The notes: generated by a model not told the origin, from the letters alone. 53,763 nucleotides of DNA from Deltaproteobacteria bacterium (GCA_018401435.1 JAGYJW010000046.1:1-53763), one strand, 5' to 3'. Shown: positions 38,011 through 47,500, numbered from the stretch's first letter. Made by a program: numbers and translations.

Positions 38011-39634
38011 TCAGCGCGCCGCCGAGGGGGTGCCGCCGCCGCGGCGCCGCGCACCCACCAGGCCGACAAGGGCCAGCAGGGGCAGGGCCGAGAGGGGGCT
38101 GTGGCCTTCCGTGCTGCTGCAGCTGCAGCCGCTGCCGCCATAGCTGCCTTCGGGATCGATGGCGTCGCCCTCGCTCAGCCCGTCCTCAGAGACGCTGGGG
38201 ATGTCCCCGTCGGCGCCGCCGCCGGTGTCCCCGTCCGCGCCGTCCGCGTCGTCGGCACCGTCCGCGCCATCGGCACCGTCTGCGCCGTCTGCGCCGTCCG
38301 CGCCGTCTGCGCCGTCTGCGCCGTCGGCACCGTCCGCGCCATCGGCACCGTCTGACCGTCTGCGCCGTCTGCGCCGTCCGCGCCGTCCGCGCCGTCTGCG
38401 CCGTCGGCACCGTCTGCGCCGTCGGCACCGTCCGCGCCGTCGGACCGCCGGTGCTGCCGCCGTCGGAGCCGCCGGTGCTGCCGCCGTCGGAGCCGCCGGT
38501 GCTGCCGCCGTCGGAGCCGCCGGTGCTGCCGCCAGTGTCGCTGCCGCCGGTGCTGCCGCCGTCGGAGCCGCCGGTGCTGCCGCCGTCGGAGCCGCCGGTG
38601 CTGCCGCCAGTGTCGCTGCCGCCGGTGCTGCCGCCGTCGGAGCCGCCGGTGCTGCCGCCAGTGTCGCTGCCGCCGGTGCTGCCGCCAGTGTCGCTGCCGC
38701 CGGTGCTGCCGCCGTCGGAGCCGCCGGTGCTGCCGCCAGTGTCGCTGCCGCCGGTGCTGCCGCCAGTGTCGCTGCCGCCGGTGCTGCCGCCGTCGGAGCC
38801 GCCGGTATCCGGGTCGCCGGTGTCGCTGCTGCCGGTGCTGCCGCCGGTGCCGCTGCCGCCGGTGCTCCCGCCGTCGGTGCCGCCGGTATCCGGGTCGCTG
38901 GTGTCGCTGCCGCCGGTGTCGGCCGCCGGGGGATCCGAGACGACGTCCGCCCAGGTGTTGCAAGCGGAGGCCGCCCCGTCACAGCCGACGATGTCCTTGG
39001 CCAGCGTGCTGCTTTGGGACGAGGTGCCCAGCACCACCTGCATGTCGTCGAAGCTCCCCACACCGGTGTGCAGGAGGAGATCGGCCCAGGGGATGGTCCA
39101 GTCCACGAAGTGGTCCGACGCGCCGGTGCCGCAGACGTCGGTGCCCGCGACCTCCCATCCCGCGGCGCCGGTGTTGCTGCTGCCCGAGAGCGCGGCGGGC
39201 CCCGCGTAGGTCGCCAACAGGGTCTCGGGCGGATCGCTCTGGAAGGTGCTCGCACCCGCGCTGTTCTCCCAAAGCTCGACCACATTGTTGGTTCCATCCA
39301 CCACCAGCATGTAGTCGTATTTGGTCAGGTCCCCGTCCACCTCCAGCAGGGCGCCCCAGGCAAAGCTGCGCCACCGCTGGCGCCCCCCCGCGATGGCATA
39401 GGGTGCCGAGTTCAGGCGAAGCCGGAACCAGGCATTCGTGCCGTCGTCCGACGTGAAGCCGGCGGGGTTTGCGGCGTCGCCGATGGCGTCCCAGAAGGAA
39501 TTGCCCGCGATGTCTGCGCAGGGATCGGTGATGTTGGCCCCGTCGAGCTGGATGGGCTCCCAGTCGGCGGTGGTCGGCCAGGCGTAGGCCGCCGCGGAGA
39601 GCAGGAAGAAGAGGCCCAGGACTCGGCTGCGCAT
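38011..39634 (-). pseudogene. Secreted protein with Gly/Ser/Thr and Asp-Gly-Ala repeats and MYXO-CTERM-type anchor, two frameshifts
   Basis: The ATG at 39634 (ribosome site GAGGTG) begins a signal peptide (LGLFFLLSAAAYAWPTT). Residues 20-220 form a globular domain (ADWEPIQLDGANITDPCADI ... VDWTIPWADLLLHTGVG) that resembles sugar-binding or DOMON-like folds of secreted proteins. Then come many GGSDGGST-type units and, after a shift at 38444, Asp-Gly-Ala units; a second shift near 38353-38356 restores them. The end reads GCSCSSTEGHSPLSALPLLA followed by LVGLVGARRR, a MYXO-CTERM anchor: Cys, hydrophobic helix, Arg cluster. Such tails are sorted to the cell surface in Myxococcota. The shifts sit at imperfect repeat units and may be replication slippage or assembly error. 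Confidence 0.75.
38221..38930. repeat. Two tandem-repeat blocks coding low-complexity linkers
   Basis: From 38221 to about 38445 the DNA repeats 9-base units of the type GCCGTCTGC (coding Asp-Gly-Ala on the minus strand). From about 38445 to 38930 it repeats 24-base units built on GCCGCCGGTGCTGCCGCC with alternating GTCGGAG or AGTGTCGCT inserts (coding GGSTGGSD). The two blocks meet where the reading frame is lost by one base. Confidence 0.9.
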
Positions 39635-39924
39635 GGGGACACCTCGCTGATAGTGGGACCCTACAGGCTGCGGATCGGCGGCCTTTGTCGCGATTTGTCC
39701 GCAGTGCGCTGTCCAAGCCCAATCATAGGACTCTTTTCCACAACAGGCCTGCAGATAGCGTTTTCGTCGTTGGCTACGCCCGCCCGGCAGCCTCCCCCGC
39801 GCTTCGGCCTTGCCCGATTCCGGCCGCATTCGGGTGCGTGCTGAGGCGATGGCCGCGCCCATGATAGGATCTGGATGGCGTCGCGGTCGGGCATCCCGCC
39901 CGGCCTCCCCCGTCGAGAGGTCCC

Positions 39925-40422
39925 ATGTCCCGAATCCCCGCCTTCACGGCCCTGCTCGTCGTCCTCTGCGGGTCTTCCGTCGCGCTGGCAGCCAACGCCG
40001 GCAAGGTCGAGATCTGCCATGCGACCTCCAGCGTCACCAACCCCTATGTGATCATCGAGGTCAGCCAGAACGCCTGGAGCCGGGGCACCGGGCATGGCGC
40101 GCATGCCGAAGACTTCGAGACCCTGAGCGATGGCACCTGCGATGACAGCAGCACCTGCGACCCGATCGAGGGCGCCTGGGTGCTGGATGGCGCCGGATGC
40201 ACCCAGATCGTCGGAGACAGCTGCGACTTCTCCGTGGACGTCGGCGGCACCGACCTGGTGGGCGGTTCGACCGACGGCGTAAACTACACGGTCGAGGACG
40301 GCGGGGGCATCGTCTGCACCGGCATCCGCGACAGCGCCGGCAACTTCACCTTCACCTGCGACGCGATGGGCATCGAGATCGACGGCTTCAGCCTGAGCGA
40401 CCAGGGCACCTGCACCCCCTGA
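39925..40422 (+). CDS. Small secreted protein with KVxxCH motif
   Basis: The 165-residue product has a Sec signal (FTALLVVLCGSSVALAANA). Right after it comes GKVEICHATSSVTNPYVIIE with GHGAHAEDFE, a short domain (Cys-His ... Asn-Pro ... His-x-x-His) that I have seen in secreted bacterial proteins but cannot name. The rest has six cysteines in pairs, likely disulfides. A relative of its first domain is encoded at 44159-44506. The 290 bp before it (39635-39924) are shared with the divergent MYXO-CTERM gene; they contain an AT-richer patch around 39715-39765 but no promoter I can define. Confidence 0.75.
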   Translation: MSRIPAFTALLVVLCGSSVALAANAGKVEICHATSSVTNPYVIIEVSQNAWSRGTGHGAHAEDFETLSDGTCDDSSTCDPIEGAWVLDGAGCTQIVGDSCDFSVDVGGTDLVGGSTDGVNYTVEDGGGIVCTGIRDSAGNFTFTCDAMGIEIDGFSLSDQGTCTP

Positions 40423-40453
40423 TCGCGGCCTCCCACCGCCCCGCGGAGCCAAT

Positions 40454-42754
40454 ATGCGCAGGTTCCCCCTCCCCTTGTTGGGTGGTCTTCTTCTGGGCGT
40501 CGCAGGCTGCGCTGGGGGTGACCCCAAGGGCGATGCCGCCGACGGGACCGACGGCGGCGTTGGTGCGGATGGCGCGGATGGCAGCGACGGGGCCGATGGC
40601 GGCGACGGCACCGACGGCAGCGACTCAACCGACGGAGCCGACGGCGCAGAGCCCTGTGTCGAGGACTCCGCCGCGACGCTGCCCGACGGCCTGAGCTGGG
40701 AGGAGGTCACCTGGATCGAGCTGGATGGGCTCTCCGAGGTCACCTTCAGCCTGGGGGATCCGGTGCTGTCGGATGCCTGGGAGGGCAGCTACGGCACCTA
40801 TGACCTCAACACCGTGCCCCTGGAGGCGGCCAACGGCTTCAGGCTGGAGCGCCCGGGACGGGTGGTGGCCGCCCGGGCCCAGTGGGCCGGTCTGGGCCTC
40901 CGGGAGACCGCGGCCCCCCTCTACTTCTGGCCCGACTTCAGCAGCGATGGCTACTTCTGGGACACCGAGCACCCCAGCGCCGTCGTCGTGCGCTGCCTCA
41001 CCGATGGCGACGCCGGGGAGTGGGTGGACCACGTGCTGCCCGAGGCCATCGATGTGCCCCAGGCCCTGCACGTCTTCGCGGGCTTCCGGCGGGAGGAGGG
41101 CGGCGGCGGTCCGGCCATCTTGTCCGAGGACTTCTTCAACGACAGCGAGCCCTATTTTGCCGGGGTGCGTTTCCTGGGGGTGGACGACGAGCTGTACTAC
41201 CTGGGCCTCAGCAGCAGCTGGTATGTGAACCGTGTTCGCATCGGCGTGGTCTATGAGCCCGACATCGCGGCGGCCGACAAGCCCTTCCAGGTGGACGAGG
41301 CCCTGAGCGCGTCGAGCCGGGCGGCCTGGGGGGACTACGACAACGACGGCGACGACGACCTGATGACCAATGGCCCCCAGCTCTGGCGCAACAATGGGGA
41401 TGGCAGCTTCACCGATGTCACGTCCACGGCCATCTCGGCCCTGGTGGGGTCGGGCGGCGGCGTGTGGGGAGACTACGACAACGACGGCTGCCTGGACTTC
41501 TTCGGCCAGGGCACCAGCTATGCCGCCGGCGAGCTGCTGCTGCACAACAACTGCGATGGCACCCTGAGCGACGTCACCGCCCTGTCGGGTATCGACGACC
41601 TCCAGACCGAGCGCGACTGCGATGGCGACGGCCTGGCCGAGCACGCCCCGACCGAGGGCGCTGCCTGGTTCGACCTGGACAACGACGGCTGGCTGGACCT
41701 CTACATGGCCAACTACGAGTGCTCCAGCGACTTCGACTACTTCGAGAACTACGACGACCGCGTCTGGCGCAACCGGGGGGACGGCAGCTTCGAGGATTGG
41801 ACCCTGCACAGCGGCATCCCCCAGGACAACCAGGCCGGGCGCGGCGTGACCACCGGCGATGTGGACCAGGACGGCGACGCCGACCTCTACGTGGCCAACT
41901 ACCGGCTGGACAAGAACTTCTTTCTGGAGAATGTCGGCGACGGCACCCTGACCGATATTGCCAACGACAACGGCACCCGGGGGGATCTGTCCCGGGGCGC
42001 CTATGGCCACAGCATCGGCGCGGCCTTCGGCGACATCGACAACGACGGCGACTTTGACCTGGTGGTCGGCAACCTCGCCCATCCCTTCTACTATGGCTTC
42101 TCCGACCGGAGCAATGTCTTCATCCACGACGGGGCCGGCGGCTTCGTGGACGAGCGGGACGAGCGGGGCATCTACTACCGCGAGACCCACAGCAACCCCA
42201 CCCTCTTCGACGCCGACAACGACGGCGACCTCGACCTCTTCATCACGGCGGTCTATGCCGGTCGGGACAGCGACTTCTACCGCAACGACGGCACGGGCCA
42301 CTTCCGGCTGGACAACCACGAGAGCGGCCTGGTGCAACAGAATGGCTGGGGCTCGGCCGCCGCGGACTACGACCAGGACGGGGATGTGGACCTGGTCGCC
42401 TATGCCCTCTTCCGGAACGACACGGCGGAGGCGGGTGGCTCCTTGCAGGTGACCGCGGTGGGCGACGCCGGGCGCGGTGGCCTCAGCAACCGGTCGGCCA
42501 TCGGCGCGGTGGTCGAGGTCACAGCCGGCGATGAGCGCTGGCTGCGCCAGGTCTCGGGCGGCTCGGGAACCGGCGTACAAGACAGCTTGACCCAGCATTT
42601 CGGCCTGGGCGCCGCCGCGGGCCCGCTGACGGTCTCGGTGCGCTTTCCCGGGGGTCCCACGGTGACCGTCGCCGATGTGGCGGCCGACAGCGGGCGCATC
42701 TGGGTGAAGGAGGACGGCAGCGTGCAGGTCGGCTGGGCCCACCCGGGCTGGTAG
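40454..42754 (+). CDS. FG-GAP/VCBS-repeat lipoprotein with C-terminal ASPIC/UnbV domain
   Basis: The 766-residue protein has a lipoprotein signal (LLGGLLLGVAGCAGGDP), an Asp-Gly linker of about 40 residues (GADGADGSDGADGGDGTDG), a beta-rich N-domain and then at least six FG-GAP-type blades with calcium loops: WGDYDNDGDDDL, WGDYDNDGCLDF, FDLDNDGWLDLY, GDVDQDGDADLY, GDIDNDGDFDLV, FDADNDGDLDLF, ADYDQDGDVDLV. The C-terminal 90 residues (NRSAIGAVVEVTAGDERWLR to VADVAADSGRIWV) are an ASPIC/UnbV domain, as in the animal CRTAC1 proteins. It should be an exported, calcium-bound seven-bladed propeller at the cell surface. It follows the KVxxCH gene by 31 bp. Confidence 0.9.
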   Translation: MRRFPLPLLGGLLLGVAGCAGGDPKGDAADGTDGGVGADGADGSDGADGGDGTDGSDSTDGADGAEPCVEDSAATLPDGLSWEEVTWIELDGLSEVTFSLGDPVLSDAWEGSYGTYDLNTVPLEAANGFRLERPGRVVAARAQWAGLGLRETAAPLYFWPDFSSDGYFWDTEHPSAVVVRCLTDGDAGEWVDHVLPEAIDVPQALHVFAGFRREEGGGGPAILSEDFFNDSEPYFAGVRFLGVDDELYYLGLSSSWYVNRVRIGVVYEPDIAAADKPFQVDEALSASSRAAWGDYDNDGDDDLMTNGPQLWRNNGDGSFTDVTSTAISALVGSGGGVWGDYDNDGCLDFFGQGTSYAAGELLLHNNCDGTLSDVTALSGIDDLQTERDCDGDGLAEHAPTEGAAWFDLDNDGWLDLYMANYECSSDFDYFENYDDRVWRNRGDGSFEDWTLHSGIPQDNQAGRGVTTGDVDQDGDADLYVANYRLDKNFFLENVGDGTLTDIANDNGTRGDLSRGAYGHSIGAAFGDIDNDGDFDLVVGNLAHPFYYGFSDRSNVFIHDGAGGFVDERDERGIYYRETHSNPTLFDADNDGDLDLFITAVYAGRDSDFYRNDGTGHFRLDNHESGLVQQNGWGSAAADYDQDGDVDLVAYALFRNDTAEAGGSLQVTAVGDAGRGGLSNRSAIGAVVEVTAGDERWLRQVSGGSGTGVQDSLTQHFGLGAAAGPLTVSVRFPGGPTVTVADVAADSGRIWVKEDGSVQVGWAHPGW

Positions 42755-42849
42755 CGGCCCCGCTGCCCGGCCTCACCGCGGCGCTCGCGCGCTGCGCCCG
42801 ATCAAGGCCCGGTTCGCCGGTGAGGGCTTCGCGCGCCCTTGCTGGATCG

Positions 42850-42881
42850 GTAAACGCCGTTTACGTTATGAACGGTGTTCA
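42850..42881. promoter_or_regulatory. Two tandem TetR-like palindromes upstream of the SDR gene
   Basis: GTAAACGCCGTTTAC (42850-42864) is a perfect 7-bp-arm palindrome. Eighteen bases further on centre-to-centre, TGAACGGTGTTCA (42869-42881) has 5-bp arms. Their cores share the pattern TRAAC-GSY-GTTYA, as expected for paired binding of a TetR-type repressor. They end 26 bp before the SDR start. No regulator gene is adjacent. Confidence 0.6.
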
Positions 42882-42907
42882 CGAATCCAGTCGAGACCGG
42901 AGCCCCC

Positions 42908-43723
42908 ATGCGCAGCCCCACCCTCTCTCCCAGCCAGCGCGTGGTCTGGATCACGGGGGCCAGCAGTGGCATCGGCGCCAACCTCGCCCGGGCCTTCGCG
43001 GCGGCGGGCGCCAGCCTGGTGCTCTCGGGGCGCAACCTGGCGCGGCTGGTCGCCCTGCAGCAGGAGCTGGACGGCCGTCACAGCGGCCAGGACGTTGCCG
43101 TGGTGCCGCTCGACATGACCCGCCCGGCGTCCTTTCCCGCCGCGGTGCAGCGGGTGCGGGAACGCTTCGGCCGGCTGCACATCCTGGTGCACAACGCCGG
43201 CATCTCGCAGCGGGCAGGGTTGCTGCAGACCGATCCCGAGGACGAGCGTCGGGTGATGGAGACCAACTTCTTTGGTCCAGCCAACCTCACCCGTGCCGCC
43301 GCCCCGCTGATGTTGGAGACCGAAGGCCCCACCCAGCTGGTCGTGATCAGCAGCGTCGCGGGCATGGTGGGCACGCCCCTGCGCACGGCCTACTCGGCCA
43401 GCAAATTCGCCTTGGGTGGCTGGTTCGAGGCCGCCGAGGTCGAGCTCTACGACCAGGATCTGGGCGTGACCATGGTCTTTCCTGGCTTTGTGCGCACCCG
43501 GATCGCCCACGACGCGGTGGGCGGCAGCGGCGCCGATCCCGAGATCGAGCAGGGGATGGATCCGGATGCGGTCGCCCGGCAGGTGCTCCGGGGCGTGATT
43601 CGCCGCGAACGCCGCATCGTCATCGCCGGCAAAGAAGGGCTGGCTCCTTGGCTTCGTCTGCTCGCGCCATCGCTGCTGCTGCGCAAGCTCCGCAGCCGCC
43701 TGCCTGCCCCCGCACCGGTCTGA
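42908..43723 (+). CDS. Short-chain dehydrogenase/reductase
   Basis: The 271-residue protein is a classical SDR: cofactor loop TGASSGIG at residues 16-23, NAG at 96-98, and the catalytic Ser (VISSVAG), Tyr162 and Lys166 (AYSASKFAL). The basic residue after the glycine loop and the SGRN at 40-43 suggest NADP(H). I chose the ATG at 42908 (GGAG upstream); an in-frame GTG at 42875 lies inside the operator and is less likely. C-terminal helices (LAPWLRLLAPSLLLRKLRSRL) may touch a membrane. The substrate is unknown. Directly after the stop codon an orphan ASPIC-domain sequence begins. Confidence 0.92.
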   Translation: MRSPTLSPSQRVVWITGASSGIGANLARAFAAAGASLVLSGRNLARLVALQQELDGRHSGQDVAVVPLDMTRPASFPAAVQRVRERFGRLHILVHNAGISQRAGLLQTDPEDERRVMETNFFGPANLTRAAAPLMLETEGPTQLVVISSVAGMVGTPLRTAYSASKFALGGWFEAAEVELYDQDLGVTMVFPGFVRTRIAHDAVGGSGADPEIEQGMDPDAVARQVLRGVIRRERRIVIAGKEGLAPWLRLLAPSLLLRKLRSRLPAPAPV

Positions 43724-43984
43724 GCGCTCCGCCATCGGGGCTGCGGTGCAGGTCTCAGCGGGCGGCCAGCGTCGGATGCGCCAGGTGGCGGGAGGATCGG
43801 GCGCCGGAATACATTATGGTTTGAGCCGGCATTTTGGCCTGGATGGTGCTGCGGGTCCACGGACCGTCGAGGCGCGTCTTCCGGATGTGCCCACCGTGAC
43901 CGTCGCGGATGTGGCGGCCGACCGCGGGCGCATCTGCGTGAAGGGGGATGGCGAGGTCCTTGTCGGCTGGGCTCAGCCGGGCTG
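43722..43984 (+). pseudogene. Orphan ASPIC/UnbV domain fragment (duplicate of the end of the 40454-42754 gene)
   Basis: Beginning at the SDR stop codon, the frame ERSAIGAAVQVSAGGQRR ... RQVAGGSGAGIHYGLSRHFG ... VTVADVAADRGRICVKGDGE ... GWAQPGW lines up residue by residue with the last 85 residues of the FG-GAP lipoprotein (NRSAIGAVVEVTAGDERW ... GWAHPGW). It lacks any start, signal or propeller, and its stop codon is lost, so the frame runs on to about 44057. It is the tail of a lost second copy. The DNA is also clearly alike (GTGACCGTCGC, GATGTGGCGGCCGAC). Confidence 0.85.
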
Positions 43985-44032
43985 GCCGGCCAAGCGGCAT
44001 CGCCCTCCGCCTGTTGCACGATTCCGGCCACA

Positions 44033-44043
44033 ATCTAAGATAA
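44033..44043. promoter_or_regulatory. Second copy of the TetR operator core
   Basis: ATCTAAGATAA matches 11 bases of the palindrome at 31729-31743 read on its other strand. The outer arm is imperfect on the left. It lies 116 bp before the small secreted protein gene at 44159, in a stretch that is AT-rich for this genome. It could be a weaker site of the same TetR regulator or chance. Confidence 0.3.
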
Positions 44044-44158
44044 AAGCCAAGTTCTGAACGGTCGGCTTCCCTTGTTCGGCCGGGGTTTCGGTCTGGGTGG
44101 CGAGCGCGTGGCAGGGTGCAGTCCCGTAACGGCGGGATCCCACAACAAAGGAATGTCC

Positions 44159-44506
44159 ATGACTCTCCCGATTCGCAGCCTCGCACTCCTCGGCCTCCTG
44201 CTGGCCCCCGGCGCCGCCCTGGCGGGTGACAAGGTCGCGATGTGCCACATGACCAGCAGCGCCGCCAACCCCACGGTGATGATCAACGTGGCCGCCGCGG
44301 CGGTCTCCAGCCACGAGGCCCATGGCGACTACACTGCCTATGTCTGCATTCCGGGAGGCGTCGTCGAGCCCTACAACACCACCCTGGACACCCACACCCT
44401 GATCGAGAGTGCCGACAGCGTCATGGTGATCGACAATGAAGACCTATATAACCCAGACGCCATCGAGGCCTGTGAGTGCCCCGAGGGCTACGTAATCTCG
44501 CATTAG
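44159..44506 (+). CDS. Small secreted protein with KVxxCH motif (second copy)
   Basis: The 115-residue product has a Sec signal (SLALLGLLLAPGAALAGD) followed by DKVAMCHMTSSAANPTVMIN and SSHEAHGDYTAYVC, the same pattern as the first domain of the 39925-40422 protein, with a Cys-rich tail (EACECPEGYVISH). The ATG at 44159 has AAAGGA at the right distance; the ATG at 44153 does not. The 100-bp leader is GC-rich with a weak hairpin (TCCCG/CGGGA) and no class I recognise. Because it is exported, it is a poor candidate for a substrate of the cytosolic enzymes encoded downstream, though it is their closest upstream gene. Confidence 0.75.
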   Translation: MTLPIRSLALLGLLLAPGAALAGDKVAMCHMTSSAANPTVMINVAAAAVSSHEAHGDYTAYVCIPGGVVEPYNTTLDTHTLIESADSVMVIDNEDLYNPDAIEACECPEGYVISH

Positions 44507-44582
44507 TGCAGGAGTGCGCGCGCCTTCGACATTGCTGCCCTCGACCCCTCGCAAAGCTGGGTAGGGTGGGGGCGGAGGTGCT

Positions 44583-47500
44583 GTGAGCGGACGGGAGCGC
44601 GAGGCGATCGAGCGGGGCTGGTTCTATGTCCACGAGCCGGATGACGGCGCCTGGGTGGAGGGCACGCGCCTGCTTCGGGATGCCCAGGGGGCCCCGCTCA
44701 CGCGGCGCCTGCACGGCTACGGGGCGGCCGTCCTCGTCGAGGATTGCAGCCAGCCGGGGTCCGCCGCCCTGCCCGTGGCCGCCTGGCTGCGGGCCGCCGC
44801 GGCTGCCGGACGGGTTGCCGAGGCACGGCCCGGCGCCCCTCCTTTGCGGGTGCGGCTGGGGGCCCCGGCACCCCGCTGCACCCGAGGGCGGCACCCTGCA
44901 CCTGGATGCGGCCGGCGCGCTTATCGACCCGAGCCACCACGCGCTGGAAGTCGCGGTGGCGGCGGCCTTCCGGAGACCTGGCCCGATGACTGCCGGGCCC
45001 CCGCCGACGCGGCGGCCCCGCGCCCGGCCCGCCGGCTGCTGGCCTTCGAGAGCCTGCTCAACACCGACATGCCCCACAACGACAAGGAGATCTCCCAGGG
45101 GGTGCTTCACCTCCTCAGCCCCTTGCGCGGCCAGGGCGTCGAGGTGCTGCTGGCCCAGGTGAAGATGCCCATCGTGGGGGATGAGCGCCCGCCCATCGGA
45201 CTGGACCACCTTGGGGAGACCCTGCGCGAGGGCATCGACCTGGTCTTGATCACCTTGCTGGAGGGCTACTGGCACGGCGCGGTGCAGCTCATCGCGCACC
45301 TGCGGGCCCTGGGCTGCCGGGCCCATGTCGCGGTGGGCGGCGTCATGCCCACCCTCACCCCCGAACACGTGGCCGCCCACCTGCCCGGGGTCAGCTTTGT
45401 GGCCCGGGGGGCCGGGGAGTACTTCGTGCCTCGCCTGGTCGCCATTCTGGGCGACTCCGACATCGACACGGCCTTCACGCCGGCTCAGGTCGAGGCCCTG
45501 CTGCAGCTGCGCGGGCTGATCGCCGTGGACCGGGCCGGCGGCCGTCTGATCGGCGCCCGGCCCTCCGAGACGGTGCAGGTCGAGGACCTGGACCGGGTCG
45601 AACTCGACCTGTCCTATCTGCAGCCCCGCCATGTGCAGGGGGGCATCGAGATCACCACCTCGCGGGGCTGTGTGCACCGCTGCTCTTTCTGCAGCATCAT
45701 CGGTCGCGAGAGCTACCAGGCGCGTTCGGCCGGGGGCATCTTCGACCTTTTGTCCAGCTATGAGGCTCGTTTTGCGGAGATGTTCGGGGACGACCCGATA
45801 CCGCCCAACGCCTTTCGGGTGCACATCGCCGACGACGACTTCGCCTGTGACAAGGCGCGGGCCATCACCTTCTTCGAGCAGCTTCGCCAGACGCCCTTTC
45901 GCTTGTCCTCCATCCAGGTGTCGGTGGCGGATCTCTGTGTGCGGGACGAGCTGGGCGTGCTGCAGCCGCGGGTGGACCCGGACTGGATTCGGGTGCTGGA
46001 TCCGGAGTGCTTCGCCGATGCCCACCGCCGCGTCTCCAGCGCCGAGCGGCGGGCCGACCACCACAACCGGGGCTGGAGCAGCTACCTGCAGATTGGGGTC
46101 GAGACCTTCAGCGAGCGGGAGCTGATCCGCCTGGGCAAGGGCTACCGGGTGGCCCATATCCGCGCGGTGGTGGATGCCCTGTCGCGACGGGACCTGCACC
46201 ACGACGCCTACTTCATCCAATGCAACACCGATACGACGGCGGAGGACTTGGTGGAGAGCGTGGTGGAGCTGTGCCGCCTGAAGCTGCGTTACCCCGACCA
46301 CTTCCACCTGCGCTTTCCGGTGGTGCCCCACCTGGTGTCCTACTTCCCCACCGCAACCTACCGCAAGAAGGTGCGGGGCGGTCGGCTGGACTCGGTGGCC
46401 CGCATCGACCACCTGGCGGCGCCGGGCTTCCCGGAGCTGGACTACCCCCTCATCGACCATGACCTCCCCGATGATCCCCTGGTGGCCGCGGCGGTCCAGG
46501 CGGGATTCCTGACCGATGCCGGCTGCTATACCGGCAGCCTGCTGCGCCTGCGCGAGATCTGGTCCGCAGCCGGCGCGCCCGAGCCCCTGCTGCGGCGCCT
46601 GGACGATCTGCCCCGGCAGCTTGTCTTCGAGCTGCTGGCCGATGCCCGCAAGGGTGAGCACGGCGCGCTGCCGACAGGTTGGCCGAGCGCGCCCAAGACG
46701 GCCACCGCCCTGGCCCTGGCCGAGGAGCTGCTTGGGCCCAGCGCCGACTGGCTGCCCGCCTTTCAGCGCCATGTCGCAGAGGTGGCCCCCCGCCTGGTGG
46801 TCATCCCCACCTGGCAGTGCGAGCTGCGTTGCAACTATTGTTACATTCCCAAGCAGGATGGGCGGGTGATGTCGCGATCCGTGTTGGAGCGCTCCATCGA
46901 TCTGTTGTTGTCCTCACGCCACACCGACCTCATCCTTCAGTTCTTCGGGGGCGAGGCGCTGCTGGAGTACCCAAGCATCCAGCACGGCATCGGCTATGCG
47001 TTGCAACGGGCCGCCGGGTTGAAGAAGCGGGTGCAGTTCATCCTCTCCAGCAACGGCTGGTCCCTGGACGACGAGAAGCTGGCCTGGTTGGCCCGGCACC
47101 CGGTCAAGCTGGAGCTGTCCCTGGATGGCGACGCAGACACCCAGAACCGCTTTCGCCATTCCCGACTGCCAAGAGAAGACAGCTACGCGGTGAGCATTGC
47201 GGGGCGCGCCGACGCCATCCTCGCCTCGGGGCTGGCCCATGACGTGATCATGGTGGTGCACCCCCTCAACGCCCACCTCCTCGACCAGAACTTCTTTCAC
47301 ATCGCGTCGCTGGGCTTCCGGCGCCTGCAGATCAACCCGGCCCTGGGGCCGATGTGGAAGCCCGCCCAGGTCGAGGCCCTCAGCCAGGCCCTCTTCCGCA
47401 TTGGCGCCGAGCTGAAGACACGGTGGGCGGCCGGGGACGACCTGGTCTTCATCAACGCAGAGAACCGCCCCATGCCCGTGCGGCTCAATGGCGAGGTCAC

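Noticed and set aside
38221..38930. CRISPR-like periodicity
   Set aside because: Units are contiguous, low-complexity and keep a coding pattern (Asp-Gly-Ala, GGSTGGSD); there are no unique spacers and no cas genes.
44044..44158. Possible riboswitch in the leader of the 44159 gene
   Set aside because: Only a weak 5-bp hairpin is visible and no known riboswitch core could be matched; the gene is a secreted protein with no metabolic hint.
44159..44506. This gene as precursor peptide for the radical-SAM operon
   Set aside because: It has a Sec signal and a paralogue far from any radical-SAM gene, so export before modification is likely. It cannot be fully excluded.
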